From assembly GCA_964019695.1 (NCBI GenBank), contig OZ026516.1:81919018-81983017 (forward strand): a stretch of DNA of 64,000 nucleotides, written 5' to 3'. The position numbers were made by a program, and so were the translations under genes. The notes beneath the pieces are model-generated. The model was not told the DNA's origin, made no database searches, and saw only the letters and a list, made by a program, of their open reading frames with translations. Shown here one piece after another: positions 31,155 through 41,939 of the stretch (the stretch's first letter is position 1; each line of letters opens with the position of its first letter). Origin of the DNA: Loripinus fragilis (taxonomy: Eukaryota > Mollusca > Bivalvia > Lucinida > Lucinidae).

Positions 31155-31295
31155 TCCACTAGTTCTGTTATTTCTCAACAAAAACATATGTTGTGGGTGC
31201 TCAAAAGAATCGTCTTGATGAGACGGTTCTTTTGGGCAACTACAAAATATGTTTTTATTGAGTGGTAAGAAAAATAATCAACATTTTACATGCTC
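31155..31295. mobile_element. P2 hairpin element
   Basis: AACATATGTTGTGGGTGCTC, CGTCTTGATGAGACGG, GGGCAACTACAAAATATGTT. Confidence 0.72.
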
Positions 31296-31490
31296 ATCGG
31301 GCTGATAACTGGAGCAATGGATGTATCATTAACCACAATGTGACAAAGATTTTATGAACAGCTTACGACCACCTGGTAAATAATCAGTACATTCATGTCT
31401 TATATCCCATCAACAGTTGTGATCATATGGGCCTCATTGGAAGAAAAATCACCTGTCTTTGAGTTTGTAACCAGGCCCCAAGGTTATAAA

Positions 31491-31709
31491 ACATTTTTGA
31501 TACTCAACTCAGCTGAGCATGAAATTTATCTTGCTCATAAATGTTAAAATGCCAACAATTGTTGGCATTTTAACATTTATTAGCATGATAAATACAACAT
31601 CTGAGAGACTTAAATCAAGAAACTTCTTTTTTGTAGGTATTTTAGTGTTTATGAGCAGTTGAAATATCATGCTCAGTTGAGTTGAGCATGAAAAAAGTTT
31701 TATAACCTC
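31491..31709. mobile_element. P10 element
   Basis: AAGGTTATAAAACATTTTTG ... AAAAAGTTTTATAACCTC; centre AATGCCAACAATTGTTGGCA, perfectly palindromic; inner ACTCAGCTGAGCATG and CATGCTCAGTTGAG. Confidence 0.82.
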
Positions 31710-31973
31710 GTGCCAGGCAAGGCTTAAACCAACATGGACAGATACAGAGCCTTGCTAAAATATTGCAATTTTGCAGGAAGTAAGGTTAAGTATTGTAAGG
31801 TTAGCTATTAATTATACATAATGCACCGGTCATTTGCAACCGCTGTCCCCCTTCCCTCCCTGCTTCTCTCTCCCCCCACCCCCTCAGTCCTATAGGTGGT
31901 TGCCAGGATAGTGAGCAGGGAAATGACTACTCAAGTTCCCTCACAGTGTGCTTGTGCTTTTTTGCAAATATAT

Positions 31974-32179
31974 GGTTATTGTTCTAAAATTTAAAAAAAC
32001 TAGTTGCATACCAAAAAGGCCAAGCAAACAGTGCCAGACCCAGATCAGACTGCTTCTGAAGAAGCAGTCTGGTCAGGGTATTCACTGTTTGCTATTCTGA
32101 CAAGTATTTTGTGAATTCTCGCCCCAATAGCCCACATTCTCTTTGAGAACAGATTTGAAATTTTAGAACATGTACCGTA
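31974..32179. mobile_element. P3 element, inverted
   Basis: GTTATTGTTCTAAAATTT ... TTTTAGAACATGTACCGTA; GCAAACAGTGCCAGACCCAG, ATCAGACTGCTTCTGAAGAA, GCAGTCTGGTCAGGG. Confidence 0.78.
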
Positions 32180-32234
32180 CCAAAAAAATTTACCATTGTA
32201 ATGAGCTGGGCAATGACAATGGTCCCTGGGATGC

Positions 32235-32840
32235 AGTTCAGGTGAGCTAAAACACACTCCTTCTTTTAGAGATGTGCACAAAGGAGATAAACTGGTTATG
32301 ATTTTCCAGCAAACCAAAACCAATAAATTTTCAAAGCATAAAATATTTGGCATAGACTCACAGCTGCATGCTTTATTCTGTAAGAGAACAAAGTATTTTT
32401 TAAATTGGGTGAAATTGACCCAAACAAATCACTAGTGCTCAGTGGAAACTTCAAACCATATCCAAAACCTCAATTACATAGAATGTCTTTTTACTTGTAA
32501 GTTTAATAGTTTCAAGTACAATTCAATCAAAGGTATGAGAAAAATTTAACTGCTTGAAAAACAGAGGGTGTTCTGGTTCAAGTTATGATGCTATCAAATT
32601 TTGTTGGGCTTGTCTTTAATAACAGATCTACAGCCAACACAATGTATGTGCCTTGGCCGAAAAGGAAATACTAATATATATAAATAAACATGTAAAGCCT
32701 TGATATTAGCCAGGAAAAACTATCAAAATGTTCTTAATGCGTCTTATTGAATAACATTTTCCTAATGCTCAGGGACAATTTGTTTGCTTTCTTTCAGTGG
32801 TGTAGCCTGAGAACGCCGAAAAATTTACAAACATCAAAGG
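32235..32840. other. Intron, nothing recognised
   Basis: No supported exon or repeat. Confidence 0.4.
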
Positions 32841-32869
32841 GAGACTACTGGATCAAGAAGTGATTCTCT

Positions 32870-32965
32870 TCAATTGCATCCCTTTTCGAAATGGGAACTT
32901 CTCTCAATGGAAAGAATTTGCTCCCAATGGGAGCAAATTCTTTCCTTTGAGAGCAGTTCATTATA
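32870..32965. repeat. Inverted repeat
   Basis: GAACTTCTCTCAATGGAAAG, AATTTGCTCCCAATGGGAGC, AAATTCTTTCCTTTGAGAGC, AGTTC. Stem of about 40 nt; singleton. Confidence 0.7.
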
Positions 32966-33248
32966 ACATGGAAAAACACTTTGACCACATTCAAGATGAC
33001 CTCCCTTGAATGTTACTATTTTTATAATTTATTACGCACGTGCTTAACTGCATAATGGGAGCTAAGCCATTACATACATATATATTCATTGATAAAACTA
33101 CAGGAATGATGGATTAGACCAACTGGATGATCCCATTTTAGAAATTCAGCTGATTTACTGCAACTGCAAGATTATAATGGCAAATAATTTGCTATTGTCA
33201 TTTTTCGTGTCTTATCCAAAACCATGTGATCATTGACAAGCAAAGGCA

Positions 33249-33482
33249 TTAACCCTTAAAGCGCCAAGAAAAAAAAGCATCCAAAAATGTCTCCTGCTGA
33301 AGTGGTCTGCTGCAAATAATTGCCTAGCATTACTGACGAATTAAGTATAGAAGCAAACAGCGTGCACCCAGAACAGACTGCTCCTATAGGGGTCCACACT
33401 GTTTGCCATAGAGGCTTCTTAAACATTTCAGCAGATGAGAAAAGTAGACGACTTTTGTTGCGATTGGGGCATTAAGGGTTAA
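33249..33482. mobile_element. P1 element next to the TSR1 donor
   Basis: TTAA at both ends: TTAACCCTTAAAGCGCCA ... TTGGGGCATTAAGGGTTAA. Internally very like 3771-4013 (both have GAACAGACTGCTCCTATAGG and GTTTGCCATAGAGGCTTCTT), with one palindrome arm deleted. The right TTAA ends at intron +13 of exon 33495-33662. Confidence 0.88.
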
Positions 33483-33494
33483 CAATCTAATTAC

Positions 33495-33662
33495 CTGGAC
33501 ATATTGATGTGCATAGGGATTTCTGAACCTCTTCCCCCTCACATTTCTGACCCCCGCCCTTGGGGACTGGATTGGAACACGCTCTCTGTCGCCGCTGCTG
33601 ACCTTTGCCACATGACGCCGAGCAAGCTGTCCACTGGGACCAAGTTGACCAGCCGCCATTAA
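33495..33662 (-). CDS. UNC5: UNC5 exon: first thrombospondin type 1 repeat
   Basis: A complete TSR in one symmetric phase 1-1 exon of 168 nt. The acceptor is CTTTTCAG|TTAATGG and the donor TGTCCAG|GTAATT. The G carried over makes V-NGGWSTWSQW, then CSASCGKGQQRRQRAC, and it ends LCTSICP. It shows the layered-tryptophan motif WxxWxxW, the arginine strand QRRQR, and six cysteines. CSASCG fits the C-x-x-S/T-C-G consensus for O-fucosylation, and WSTW fits the C-mannosylation consensus WxxW (known for TSRs, not shown here). VNGGWSxW right after Ig2 is characteristic of UNC5. A TTAA-ended hairpin element stops at intron position +13. Confidence 0.96.
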
Positions 33663-33806
33663 CTGAAAAGAGAAATCAATTCTGTGCATGAACACTTGTC
33701 TTCTATCCTGTATTCCATCTTTAGTTTGACAAGACTTCATCTGTGACCCAACCATAGTTTACTGGTATAAGAGCAGTATTTGAAGCACCAATATAAATTT
33801 AGACAT

Positions 33807-34005
33807 ACAGTAAAACCTGTTTAAAACAGCCACTCTCAAAAAGACTGAAAATTGTTTTTCAAGACCATTTATCACTTAATGCAGGTCAAAAGTAATGCAG
33901 AAAGGGAGCATTCTCTAATACTGTACACCTTCATTAAGCTACCATTTGACATAAAGATCTTTATTAGTCTATTTTTGAGTGGCCGCTTTACCAAGTTTTT
34001 ACTGT
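33807..34005. mobile_element. P5 element
   Basis: ACAGTAAAACCTGTTTAAAA ... CCAAGTTTTTACTGT; AATGCAGGTCAAAAGTAATG and GGGAGCATTCTCTAATAC. Confidence 0.78.
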
Positions 34006-34391
34006 AATGGAAACCTGTAATGGAATCAAGATTAAGACCAGAATGTTGCCTAACTGGAGGTTCGAAAACTTTGACTTTCTGATTTCCTGTCTGACGCATG
34101 TACAACTGCGCTACTGCATCCGCTATTTTCCCATTTTTGTGGTATTCGGCTGTTAATGGTTTTAATGCTGAGATTAACCATCTGTTGCTAAGCATTTCTC
34201 CTTTACTTATTTCAGTTTTATCAAATCAAACTATCAAATTGTTTTTTAATGACTTAAAATTGCCTTTAATATGTTGATCATTGCATGATTCAGTATGCAT
34301 GCATGGCAACCTGCTTTACCTTTGTGACGCTGAACACTCCTCCCCAATATTTTATCCTGTCAAGTTATAAGCATGCATTTTCAATCATGGT

Positions 34392-34470
34392 GGAAAACAG
34401 TGTGGATCCTCATCAGAACACTTTATAAGAAGCCAGCTGATCTGGTGGATCTACAGAACACGGTATAAAA
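34392..34470. repeat. P15 hairpin, diverged
   Basis: GGAAAACAGTGTGGATCCTC, ATCAGAACACTTTATAAGAA, GCCAGCTGATCTGGTGGATC. Confidence 0.6.
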
Positions 34471-34609
34471 CATTTAAACATTAAAGTTTTATGAAGAAAA
34501 TGGAGTAATGATCAAGTTTTATGATCATATAATGGAAACAAATTGTTTGATTGTCATTGATTGGGTCACAAAAGTTATGGATTTAAAAGTTCCTTCATAC
34601 AGAGAAAAT

Positions 34610-34791
34610 ATAACTCTTTGCATGCTAGGTAATTTTGCATGCTTTTTTGTTGTCTGAAGATTTTGTTAAATTCATTAAAACTTTAAGGATTGCTATCAGT
34701 GTCAAAAAATTTGGATCTAATTCAGCATCACATATTGTCATCCAACTGTTAGAGACCCCAAAAGTCACCAGTAGCTCGGACAAAGAGTTAA
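34610..34791. mobile_element. P4 element, internal palindrome decayed
   Basis: TAACTCTTTGCATGCTAGGT, CATGCTTTTTTGTTGTCTG, GTCAAAAAATTTGGATCTAA, AGTCACCAGTAGC and AAAGAGTTAA. Confidence 0.7.
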
Positions 34792-35130
34792 CTAACATAT
34801 TTTTTGTATCTCACCGCGCCAGATAACAGTTTTTTCTGTCTGATAAAAAGTGATATTTTTCTTCTTTCCTCCTTGTGTTGCTCATTGAAAGCCTTTCAAT
34901 GAAACAATACCAATGAGTATCCACAACAATACAGTCATGTATGTTTTCTAAAAGAAACAAGAAAAATTTCAATCTGATATCTTTCTCTCCCAGCTATGAA
35001 AATTTAAATATTTTTTTTAATGATGGGAATGTGCAGTTTATATGGTGCTTTTATGTGAATTCTTAAAACATTTTACAAGTGAATCAAAGGTCCTGAATGA
35101 GACTCATTCTTTCACATAACAGTATAAAAT

Positions 35131-35456
35131 AAATAGAGGATCTTACATGAGTGCTCATGTTTGATTGAATTTATAAAACAAGTTGGGGAAAAGAGATCAA
35201 ATGTGAGGCTTGCCAAATATTTTATCTCTTTTTCGCAACAAGTTAAATAAAATCAATAATATGTTAGATTCTATTTATCATATGACATTAAGATTACTTT
35301 GAAATCTCGTTTCTGCCATTAAAAAATTATAATTTTATCATTATGTACGCGGAGTTGTTATGGATGTCATAACGTTTCCCAAAAATCTGTAAACCACTAG
35401 TGGTTGATCGATTTTATTGCATGGTGTTATTTCACTCCCAGACACGATGTCATATA
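35131..35456. mobile_element. P9 element, inverted
   Basis: AAATAGAGGATCTTACATGA ... TCCCAGACACGATGTCAT; includes GTAAACCACTAGTGGTTGAT. Confidence 0.8.
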
Positions 35457-35895
35457 ATTGTTTTTGATATCCATCTGATGGCAGCTGAAACCTTAAAGCA
35501 ATGCAGATTCAATCCTGCTCTCCTCTGGTCTATGGGAGATAACTTTAGATGTGGCCCTGACCCCATATGACCATAGCTGTTGGTGGCACGTAGGTATATC
35601 AGTCATATCCTGGTTAAGCATATGTATGATAGTTTAGCAAGAGTTACCAAAAGTTGTAACCAAAAGGGGTTATCACAAAATGTTTTCAATGAATGTGAGC
35701 TATGATCTACAATTCGATAAAAAAAAAACCTTATCAAAGAAAGCAAACAAGAGAAATTTGCCTAGAGTATGACCCCACTGTGCATACAATGTAACATGAC
35801 AGAATGCATTTGTATGTTTGTTAATCCACATTCCTGACCATCCAGCCTGACAAAACATATCTATCAGTAGCAGTTTCCTGCAACAGTTTCAAATC

Positions 35896-36413
35896 TAGAC
35901 TGGCTCCGGTCCTTAAAGCTGCATACTCTGTAACTATGAACATTTTTTGAAAAATTTTCTTTTCTTTTTAAATCATTTGTAAAAGTAGAATTAAGCTATG
36001 TTTTTGCAATAAAAATGTTCAGTACAGCTGAAAACTGCATGGAAAAGTGAATTATCACATCAAATCTTGTTGGTAATTATTTGCGTCCCTCCAATAATTC
36101 TAGGCTGTTGAATTTTAACATAAATGCAGTTGTTTTGATAGTGATACCTTGTTAAGATTTATGAAAATGGTAAAATGTTTACCTGAGTATTTTTACTGTA
36201 TTCTTGAATAATAAAAACATTATTTTTATAATTAGAATATCAAAAGTTACAGACTATGCAGCTTTAAAACAATTTTTCATTAATATCATATACTTGTAGC
36301 TAGTCTAACTCTGATGGCTCTGTTTCAAAACAGAGCCATCAGATTTAGACTAGCTACAAGTATATGATATGACACATTGATGAAAAATTGTTTTAAGGAC
36401 TGGAGCCAGTCTA
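35896..36413. mobile_element. P14 element interrupted by a TTAA element
   Basis: Outer ends TAGACTGGCTCCGGTCC / GGACTGGAGCCAGTCTA, TA-type. Right of the insert is a long stem: TCATATACTTGTAGCTAGTC and GACTAGCTACAAGTATATGA around CTGTTTCAAAACAG. The insert is 35913-36267. Confidence 0.8.
35913..36267. mobile_element. TTAA element nested in P14
   Basis: TTAAAGCTGCATACTCTGTA ... GTTACAGACTATGCAGCTTTAA. Flanked by TTAA. Removing it and one TTAA restores a P14 arm that matches the opposite arm, so the insertion history is clear. TTAA specificity is that of piggyBac-type transposases (family knowledge). Confidence 0.8.
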
Positions 36414-36439
36414 TTTCCAATCTTCTAATTTCAGTGTAA

Positions 36440-36600
36440 AATTGTAAATATTTTCTTACCCATAATTCATAGCATATGTTTTGGGTGCTCAAAAGAACCG
36501 TCTCATTGAGACGGTTCTTTCGAGTACCCACAACATATGTTTTTGTTGAGAAAAAAGAAAATTATTTTTCTGTTACGCGCTCTTAACTGAAAGCCTGTTA
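36440..36600. mobile_element. P2 hairpin element
   Basis: AGCATATGTTTTGGGTGCTC, CCGTCTCATTGAGACGG, GAGTACCCACAACATATG, TTTGTTGAGAAAAAAGAAAA. It ends in TTACGCGCTCTTAACTGAAA. Confidence 0.78.
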
Positions 36601-37315
36601 ACTCTTTGCTTGCTGGGCAATTTTTTCATTAAGTTTTGTTGTCGTCGGCTGATTATTTTTGTCAAGTGTCAATATAATCATGTGAATTGTCTATTCTTAT
36701 AATGAAGCAACAACAGTCGATTGTGTTGCCTACTTTAAGTATCCCTAAGTTATAGAAGGATTTTGCTCGCTTTTCAATTTTCACCTTTTGCACGCTCTTT
36801 GTCCTCAGTTCTCAAAGCCTTGCCTGGTAAACTTGATATCAAAAGACACCTAGTATCTCTATCTAACCTGTAACCCCTAATATGTACTATGAATCAGCGT
36901 ATCTACCCAGCAGTAGTATATGAATGCCCAAGTGTCATGTTTCTGTCAATGTTTATGATTTCTAGGCTTGACCAAAAAAAATGTTTTCTTATGTTAATTA
37001 ATGAACAGCAATGCTGCAATTACTATGAACATCTGTCTCCTTATTTATTTCATTCACAAAAATTATAATCCAAGGTGAGAAAATTAGTGAATGAAGACTA
37101 ACCCAAAATCATTCCCACTTCTACAACAAGCATGACATACCCATATAAATTTATGTAAATAATCTAGGACCTGCTCTGCATTATAAACAGAATTTTATTC
37201 ATTTATTTTCATTTTTTGTTAAGTGATCACTCTATGTACTGGGTTTTCGTTGCGAAATCAAATGATAAGTTTAACTTAGCGTTCATTCATAAAATTAGCA
37301 AGTTATACAAGACCA
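36601..37315. other. Intron, P4 fragment then nothing
   Basis: 36597-36680 holds a P4 left end (AACTCTTTGCTTGCTGGGC). The remainder shows nothing I can name. Confidence 0.45.
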
Positions 37316-37319
37316 ACCA

Positions 37320-37575
37320 GTATGTAAAGTTTTAAGAACTTTCAAGAACCACTTAGGGATTCTCTGACATCAACTACTAATTCACTAGACTACAAAGATA
37401 ATACCAAAAATGTTTTGCCCTTATTTGGTGTAGCATATAAAAACAATTTTTAACTGTCACTGAGTTTAAGTCCTTCCCTACACCACCTACCCCTGGGGTC
37501 CTCCATGATAATTTGCACCCCCCCACTCCATTCTAAAATACTTCTCAAGCCTGTATGCAAACCATGCTATAGCTA
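37320..37575. repeat. P13 element, decayed
   Basis: AGTTTTAAGAACTTTCAAGA, CCTTATTTGGTGTAGCATAT and CTTCTCAAGCCTGTATGCAA correspond to 18998-19410. Confidence 0.5.
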
Positions 37576-38039
37576 AACTGCTATTGGACTAGGTTGTTAA
37601 ACCATGAACCTTAGTGTGGGTGATCTGAATAGTCAGGATTATTTTTGATCATTTTAAATCAAATCAAAAATATGAATGGGTGGTTGAGGAGTTGAGAGTA
37701 TGAGAACCCTTGAGCTCCTGCCTAATTTCCAAGTTAATTCCTGTCCACGCGCTTTCCTTGGAACATTCATTTTTCTTGTGTCAACGGACATGTTCCGCAT
37801 TTTACCATCTCAATCTGAACAGACGATTTCCATTTGCCACTGGCACTGATTTCAAAATACCATGAAACAGACACGTTAATAAGCAACCACTTCAATCAAA
37901 ATCACACTATAAAAGCAGTTAATAATCAAATGTGTGTGATCACAGTAATTGAACAATAGCTTAACAAAACATTTCCAGAACTCTGTGATTTCTCGGATAA
38001 CAATAAAGAATAAATCTCATAATAACTCTTCCCGAACAG

Positions 38040-38105
38040 ATAATATGAGTGTGCATTGGAATTGCCTCACAGAGGCAATTCAAATGCACATCCATATTAT
38101 ATAAC
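38040..38105. repeat. Hairpin related to P2
   Basis: AATATGAGTGTGCATTGGAA, TTGCCTCACAGAGGCAATTC, AAATGCACATCCATATT. Shares its arm type with 42970-43040. Confidence 0.6.
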
Positions 38106-38409
38106 TGAAAGAAGATTAGAGGAAATTGAAACAAGAATCCAACCCAATGTTTACGTTATCAAGATCTCAGAATTGTTGATGAATCGATGAATCATATTGA
38201 GTCGATTTTACAGAATGGACAAGCTTAATGGCGCTGCAGCATGCAATTGAATCAGTTTGATCAAATATGGCTACATTGGGAGGAAATATGAAGGAAGTGG
38301 TTAGAATAAATAAACACGGAAAAACGAGCAATGTAATGGCCCTTTATGGGAAAAATGGCAGTTTAAAACGGATTGTTAAGATTGAATGGCATTCGGCTTA
38401 ATAAGCACT

Positions 38410-38633
38410 TTAACCCTTTACTCCATAGGCTATTTTTAGATCATGACATCATTTTCTATTTTTAGACTACATTGAAAAAAAATGAAGAAAAATTTAAATA
38501 AAGTTTTTGAAAACTTTTGAAAATATTATGGAAAATCAAGCATTTTCTTCACAGAAGCAAATGCTCGATTTTCCATAATATTTTCAAATACAGTATTTCA
38601 AAGGCGTCAAGGCGTTATGGAGTAAAGGGTTAA
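38410..38633. mobile_element. TTAA hairpin element (TTAACCCTTTACTCCAT ends)
   Basis: TTAACCCTTTACTCCATAGG ... GTTATGGAGTAAAGGGTTAA; inner stem TATTATGGAAAATCAAGCAT / ATGCTCGATTTTCCATAATA. Similar termini to P1 but a different interior. It ends about 100 nt before exon 38735. Confidence 0.82.
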
Positions 38634-38734
38634 AATCAGAATGGTTGATGACACTACATGTATTTGCAGTCTATATCCATCAGATAATCTGGCTTCATCA
38701 TAGAAGTGCAGCTAATAGTGTCTGAGATACCTAC

Positions 38735-38924
38735 CATAAACTGTAAGAGGCACAGGCTTGCTAAGTCTCCTAGTGACAATATTCTGAGCCCCACAGGTGT
38801 AGTTGGCTGTGTCAATCAAGCGGGCCTGGTTGATGATCAGACTGCCCTCACTAGAGATGATAAAGTTGATATCTCGATTAGCACCTCGGACCTCTATCTG
38901 CTGTCCGTCTTTCAACCAGAATAC
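38735..38924 (-). CDS. UNC5: UNC5 exon: second half of Ig2
   Basis: Coding exon of 190 nt, entered in phase 0 and left in phase 1. The acceptor is CTCTTCAG|GTATTCTGG and the donor TTTATG|GTAGGT. It encodes VFWLKDGQQIE, then SEGSLIINQARLIDTANYTC, and the strand RRLSKPVPLTVY. The tryptophan in FWLKD and the cysteine in the D-x-A-N-Y-T-C motif are the core of an I-set Ig fold; NYT is also a possible N-glycosylation site. The match to UNC5 Ig2 (NLIIRQARLSDTANYTC in vertebrates, from family knowledge) is strong. It leads directly into the first thrombospondin repeat, as expected. Confidence 0.95.
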
Positions 38925-39316
38925 CTGAAGAGGAAGAAAATGCGAACAATGAATTTCAGATTAGCCTGAGAGATCTTTGCTGTCTCATCAGAGTCTTCGC
39001 TGCTCGCTCACACAAAATAGTAGACTGGCTCCCTGTTGTATGTTTATTAATATAAATTTATAAGCCATCAAGAGAAACAATCCAAAGATTGTTTTCCCAT
39101 CAGAGTTGTCTTTTCATTCTGCTCTTTAGAACAAACTCGGCCATCATTAGATTGAGAACTCAGGGGAAAATAGTCTTAGGACGAAGGAAGCCTGTCTAAC
39201 AAAATAAGGACGTAGATGAAGGCTCAGGCCAAAGTTTAGGCCTTCAAGCCCACTATTTAGCTTTGCAGAAAGAGTGAAAATAGAATACATTTCCTGAGCT
39301 GCATGGCCCACACTTT

Positions 39317-39533
39317 CATGGGTGAAAGTTCAAAATTTCCGAAATCCTGAACTTACAGGATGCCTACAAAATCGAATCATTTAAAGAGTAAATGATGAAT
39401 TGAGTTTAGAGAATCTAAATATTAATCAAAGAAGCTAATATCATCTCCCGAATTCAGCATTTTGAAAATGACTTTCTAGGGAAAGTCAGCCTCAAAATCC
39501 TGAATGCAGGATTAATCCTGAAAACTTCACCCA
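39317..39533. mobile_element. P8 element
   Basis: ATGGGTGAAAGTTCAAAATT ... TCCTGAAAACTTCACCC; centre ACTTTCTAGGGAAAGT. Directly followed by a P2 fragment (39535-39600). Confidence 0.78.
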
Positions 39534-39534
39534 A

Positions 39535-39600
39535 GCATGTTGTGGGTGCATAACAGAGCCGTCTCATTGAGATGGTTCTTTTAAGCAACCACAACATATA
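39535..39600. repeat. P2 hairpin, truncated outside the stem
   Basis: TGTTGTGGGTGCATAACAGA, CCGTCTCATTGAGATGG, AAGCAACCACAACATAT. Confidence 0.65.
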
Positions 39601-39605
39601 GAAAT

Positions 39606-40480
39606 ACCAGAAATATTGTCATTTGTAACTACAAAGCTGAAAGCAGCCTCTTATCTTTGGGCTGTATGCCTTGTGGTTCATGTTTCTAATGAGGGATATG
39701 GAATTTCATGATAAGATAGCAGGAGTGAAATTAATGCTGTTTTTGATGGCTCTTGTCAGAGTGCAGCTACTCATTCTAATTTAATTTCATGCTTCTGGTT
39801 ATTAACTGCTTTTCTGACATAAAACATTGTTATGGGTTTTGCCACCTCTTTTTTAAATAAAGCTTCTTGTAAGAGCCGTGCCAGGATAAAACCCATGATC
39901 TATCCGGCCTGCTCAGCTACAGAGACATATCTTAAAAAATCAGAAGCAGCAAGGATAACGACTGATCAGTGACTATTTATTTGCTCTCTTCGATAAATTA
40001 TTTTGATGGGTAGGATGCATTCATTTAATGGCCCGATTAGTTCATTGAGATTTGAGCAAAATAAAATTAAACGTTAAATTGGGAATAGGGGCCACATCAG
40101 ACCCAGGAATCATGCATTGGAAAGAAAACTCTCTGATTTTATTACTTCAATACAAAAGATGATTGAGTCTACAAAAATATCTTAGCAATTCTGGGGTTAA
40201 TACTCTGCTATTGAAGCATGAAAAGAAATGCCAAAACAATTTTGATGACATTTACATGCGTTCTGACAGGGGAAAAGCTAATATAAAATAATTTCAAAAT
40301 TGTCATATTATCCTTTAAAAGTGTGATCATCAGCAACTGATACAGGATATATTGGGTATAATGTTGATAAGTTATGGGCCACTTATGAAACATATATCAC
40401 AGAGCTCAAGGTGGCTTCCAACAATTTTTCAGTCATATAATAACGGTAAGTTATTATACCGTATTATCCTGCAATTGGCC
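39606..40480. other. Intron, short P12 fragment only
   Basis: A P12-type stretch (CCTGCTCAGCTACAGAGAC) near 39908-39926. Otherwise nothing recognised. Confidence 0.4.
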
Positions 40481-40487
40481 TTTACAT

Positions 40488-40660
40488 TAAGAGTGTGTAA
40501 CGAAAAATAATTTTCTTTGTTCTCAACCAAAACAAATGTTGTGGGTACTCAAAAGAACCGTCTCATTGAGACGGTTCTTTTGAGCACCCAAAACATATGT
40601 TAAAATCGATGGGCAAGAAAATATTTACAATGTTACGCTCAAAAATTTTGTTTATCTAAA
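40488..40660. mobile_element. P2 element, near full length
   Basis: TAAGAGTGTGTAACGAAAAA, AACAAATGTTGTGGGTACTC, CGTCTCATTGAGACGG, GAGCACCCAAAACATATGTT, tail TTACGCTCAAAAATTTTG. The flanks GTGTAAC/GTTACGC suggest the full element is about 170 nt. Confidence 0.8.
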
Positions 40661-40735
40661 GATTACCAGTTCTTAGTTTTTAGAAACTGACAACTGCCCT
40701 GCTTGGTCTCTGGCCAACCTGGGTTAGAACTCATG

Positions 40736-41010
40736 TCCTCAAAATCCTGAATTCAGGAATAATCCTTAACACCCAGGTTGCTATACAGACTGTTACGGCA
40801 ATTCAGGAATAATCCTGAAAACTTTCAGTCAGGTTGCCATACAGACTGCTATGGAGACATATATACAAAATATTAACAATTTCAAGTTTACATGATCAAT
40901 TGTCCGTACAGAGAAACTGAAAATTAATCAATCTGCCAAATTCCTGAATTCAGGAAGAATCCTGAAAACTTTCACCCAGATTGCTATACCAACTTTGCTA
41001 CGGACACCTG
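40736..41010. repeat. P8 element with its end repeated three times
   Basis: Three blocks pair a hairpin end (ATTCAGGAATAATCCT or ATTCAGGAAGAATCCTG) with GGTTGCTATACAGACTGTTA, GGTTGCCATACAGACTGCTA or GATTGCTATACCAACTTTGC. Only one interior is present, between blocks 2 and 3. Confidence 0.65.
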
Positions 41011-41631
41011 CACCATTTGCTTCTACCAATGGGTAAGGCTAAAGTGATTTCGCTTGAGGATAGACTTCTTTATCAACAATTAAGGTTGTTAAAACTTTTG
41101 ATAAAAGATTTTCGAACGACTTTCCATGCTTTTTTCATAATTACGAAACTGATAACAGATTTCTTGAATGACTTTCCATTAATGTTTTAAGGAGTGTTAA
41201 ACCCACAGGCCTGTGACTTCTGATTATTTGGCGACAACTGACAGCCGATTTCAAAACAATTTTTAATAAAGAAACAATGATAGTAATCTTAAGACCTAAA
41301 AACAGTGACATAAAAGTGGTGATAATGACAGGTAATGGCATGCTATCCCTGTAATCCCTTTCCACACCCAAAAATCAAAGCGAAAAACTTAAATTGAAGG
41401 CTTGTATAATGAGTTAATTGACGAAATTTTAGCGGGTTTTAAACAGTCATTCAGTATAACCCTAATACTAATCATGAAAACCCACATTTTGGTCACAATA
41501 CAGCTGTCATATTCAAAAAGGTTGTGACACGCCAAAAAGGTACCATGCATAATGCGGTTCTTCGTCGTCGACAAAAAATCGTTCCTTACTTCTTCATGAA
41601 GTCGTTGGTGTTTATTGGAGGACCAATGAGT

Positions 41632-41920
41632 ACAGTAAAACCTGTGTAAAACGGCCACTCTCAAGAAGACCAAAAATTGGGTTTCGAGACCAATTATTGC
41701 TTAATGCAGGTCAAAAGTATTGCAGAATGCTCAAATGGGAGCATCGCTTAATGCAGGTCAAAATTATTGCAGAATGCTCCAATGGGAGCATCTCTTAATG
41801 CAGGTCAAAAGTATTGCAGAATGCTCCAATTGGAGCATTCTGCAATACTTTCGATCTTCATTAAGCTACCATTTGTCATTAAGATCTTTGTTTTGTCTAT
41901 TTTTTGAGTGGCTGTTTTAC
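41632..41920. mobile_element. P5 element with one arm in three tandem copies
   Basis: ACAGTAAAACCTGTGTAAAA starts it. CTTAATGCAGGTCAAAAGTA (or AAATTA) with TTGCAGAATGCTC and GGGAGCATC is repeated three times before a single opposite arm GGAGCATTCTGCAATACTTT. The repeat unit is about 50 nt. Confidence 0.85.
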
Positions 41921-41939
41921 CTTAACAACACATGAGTAA

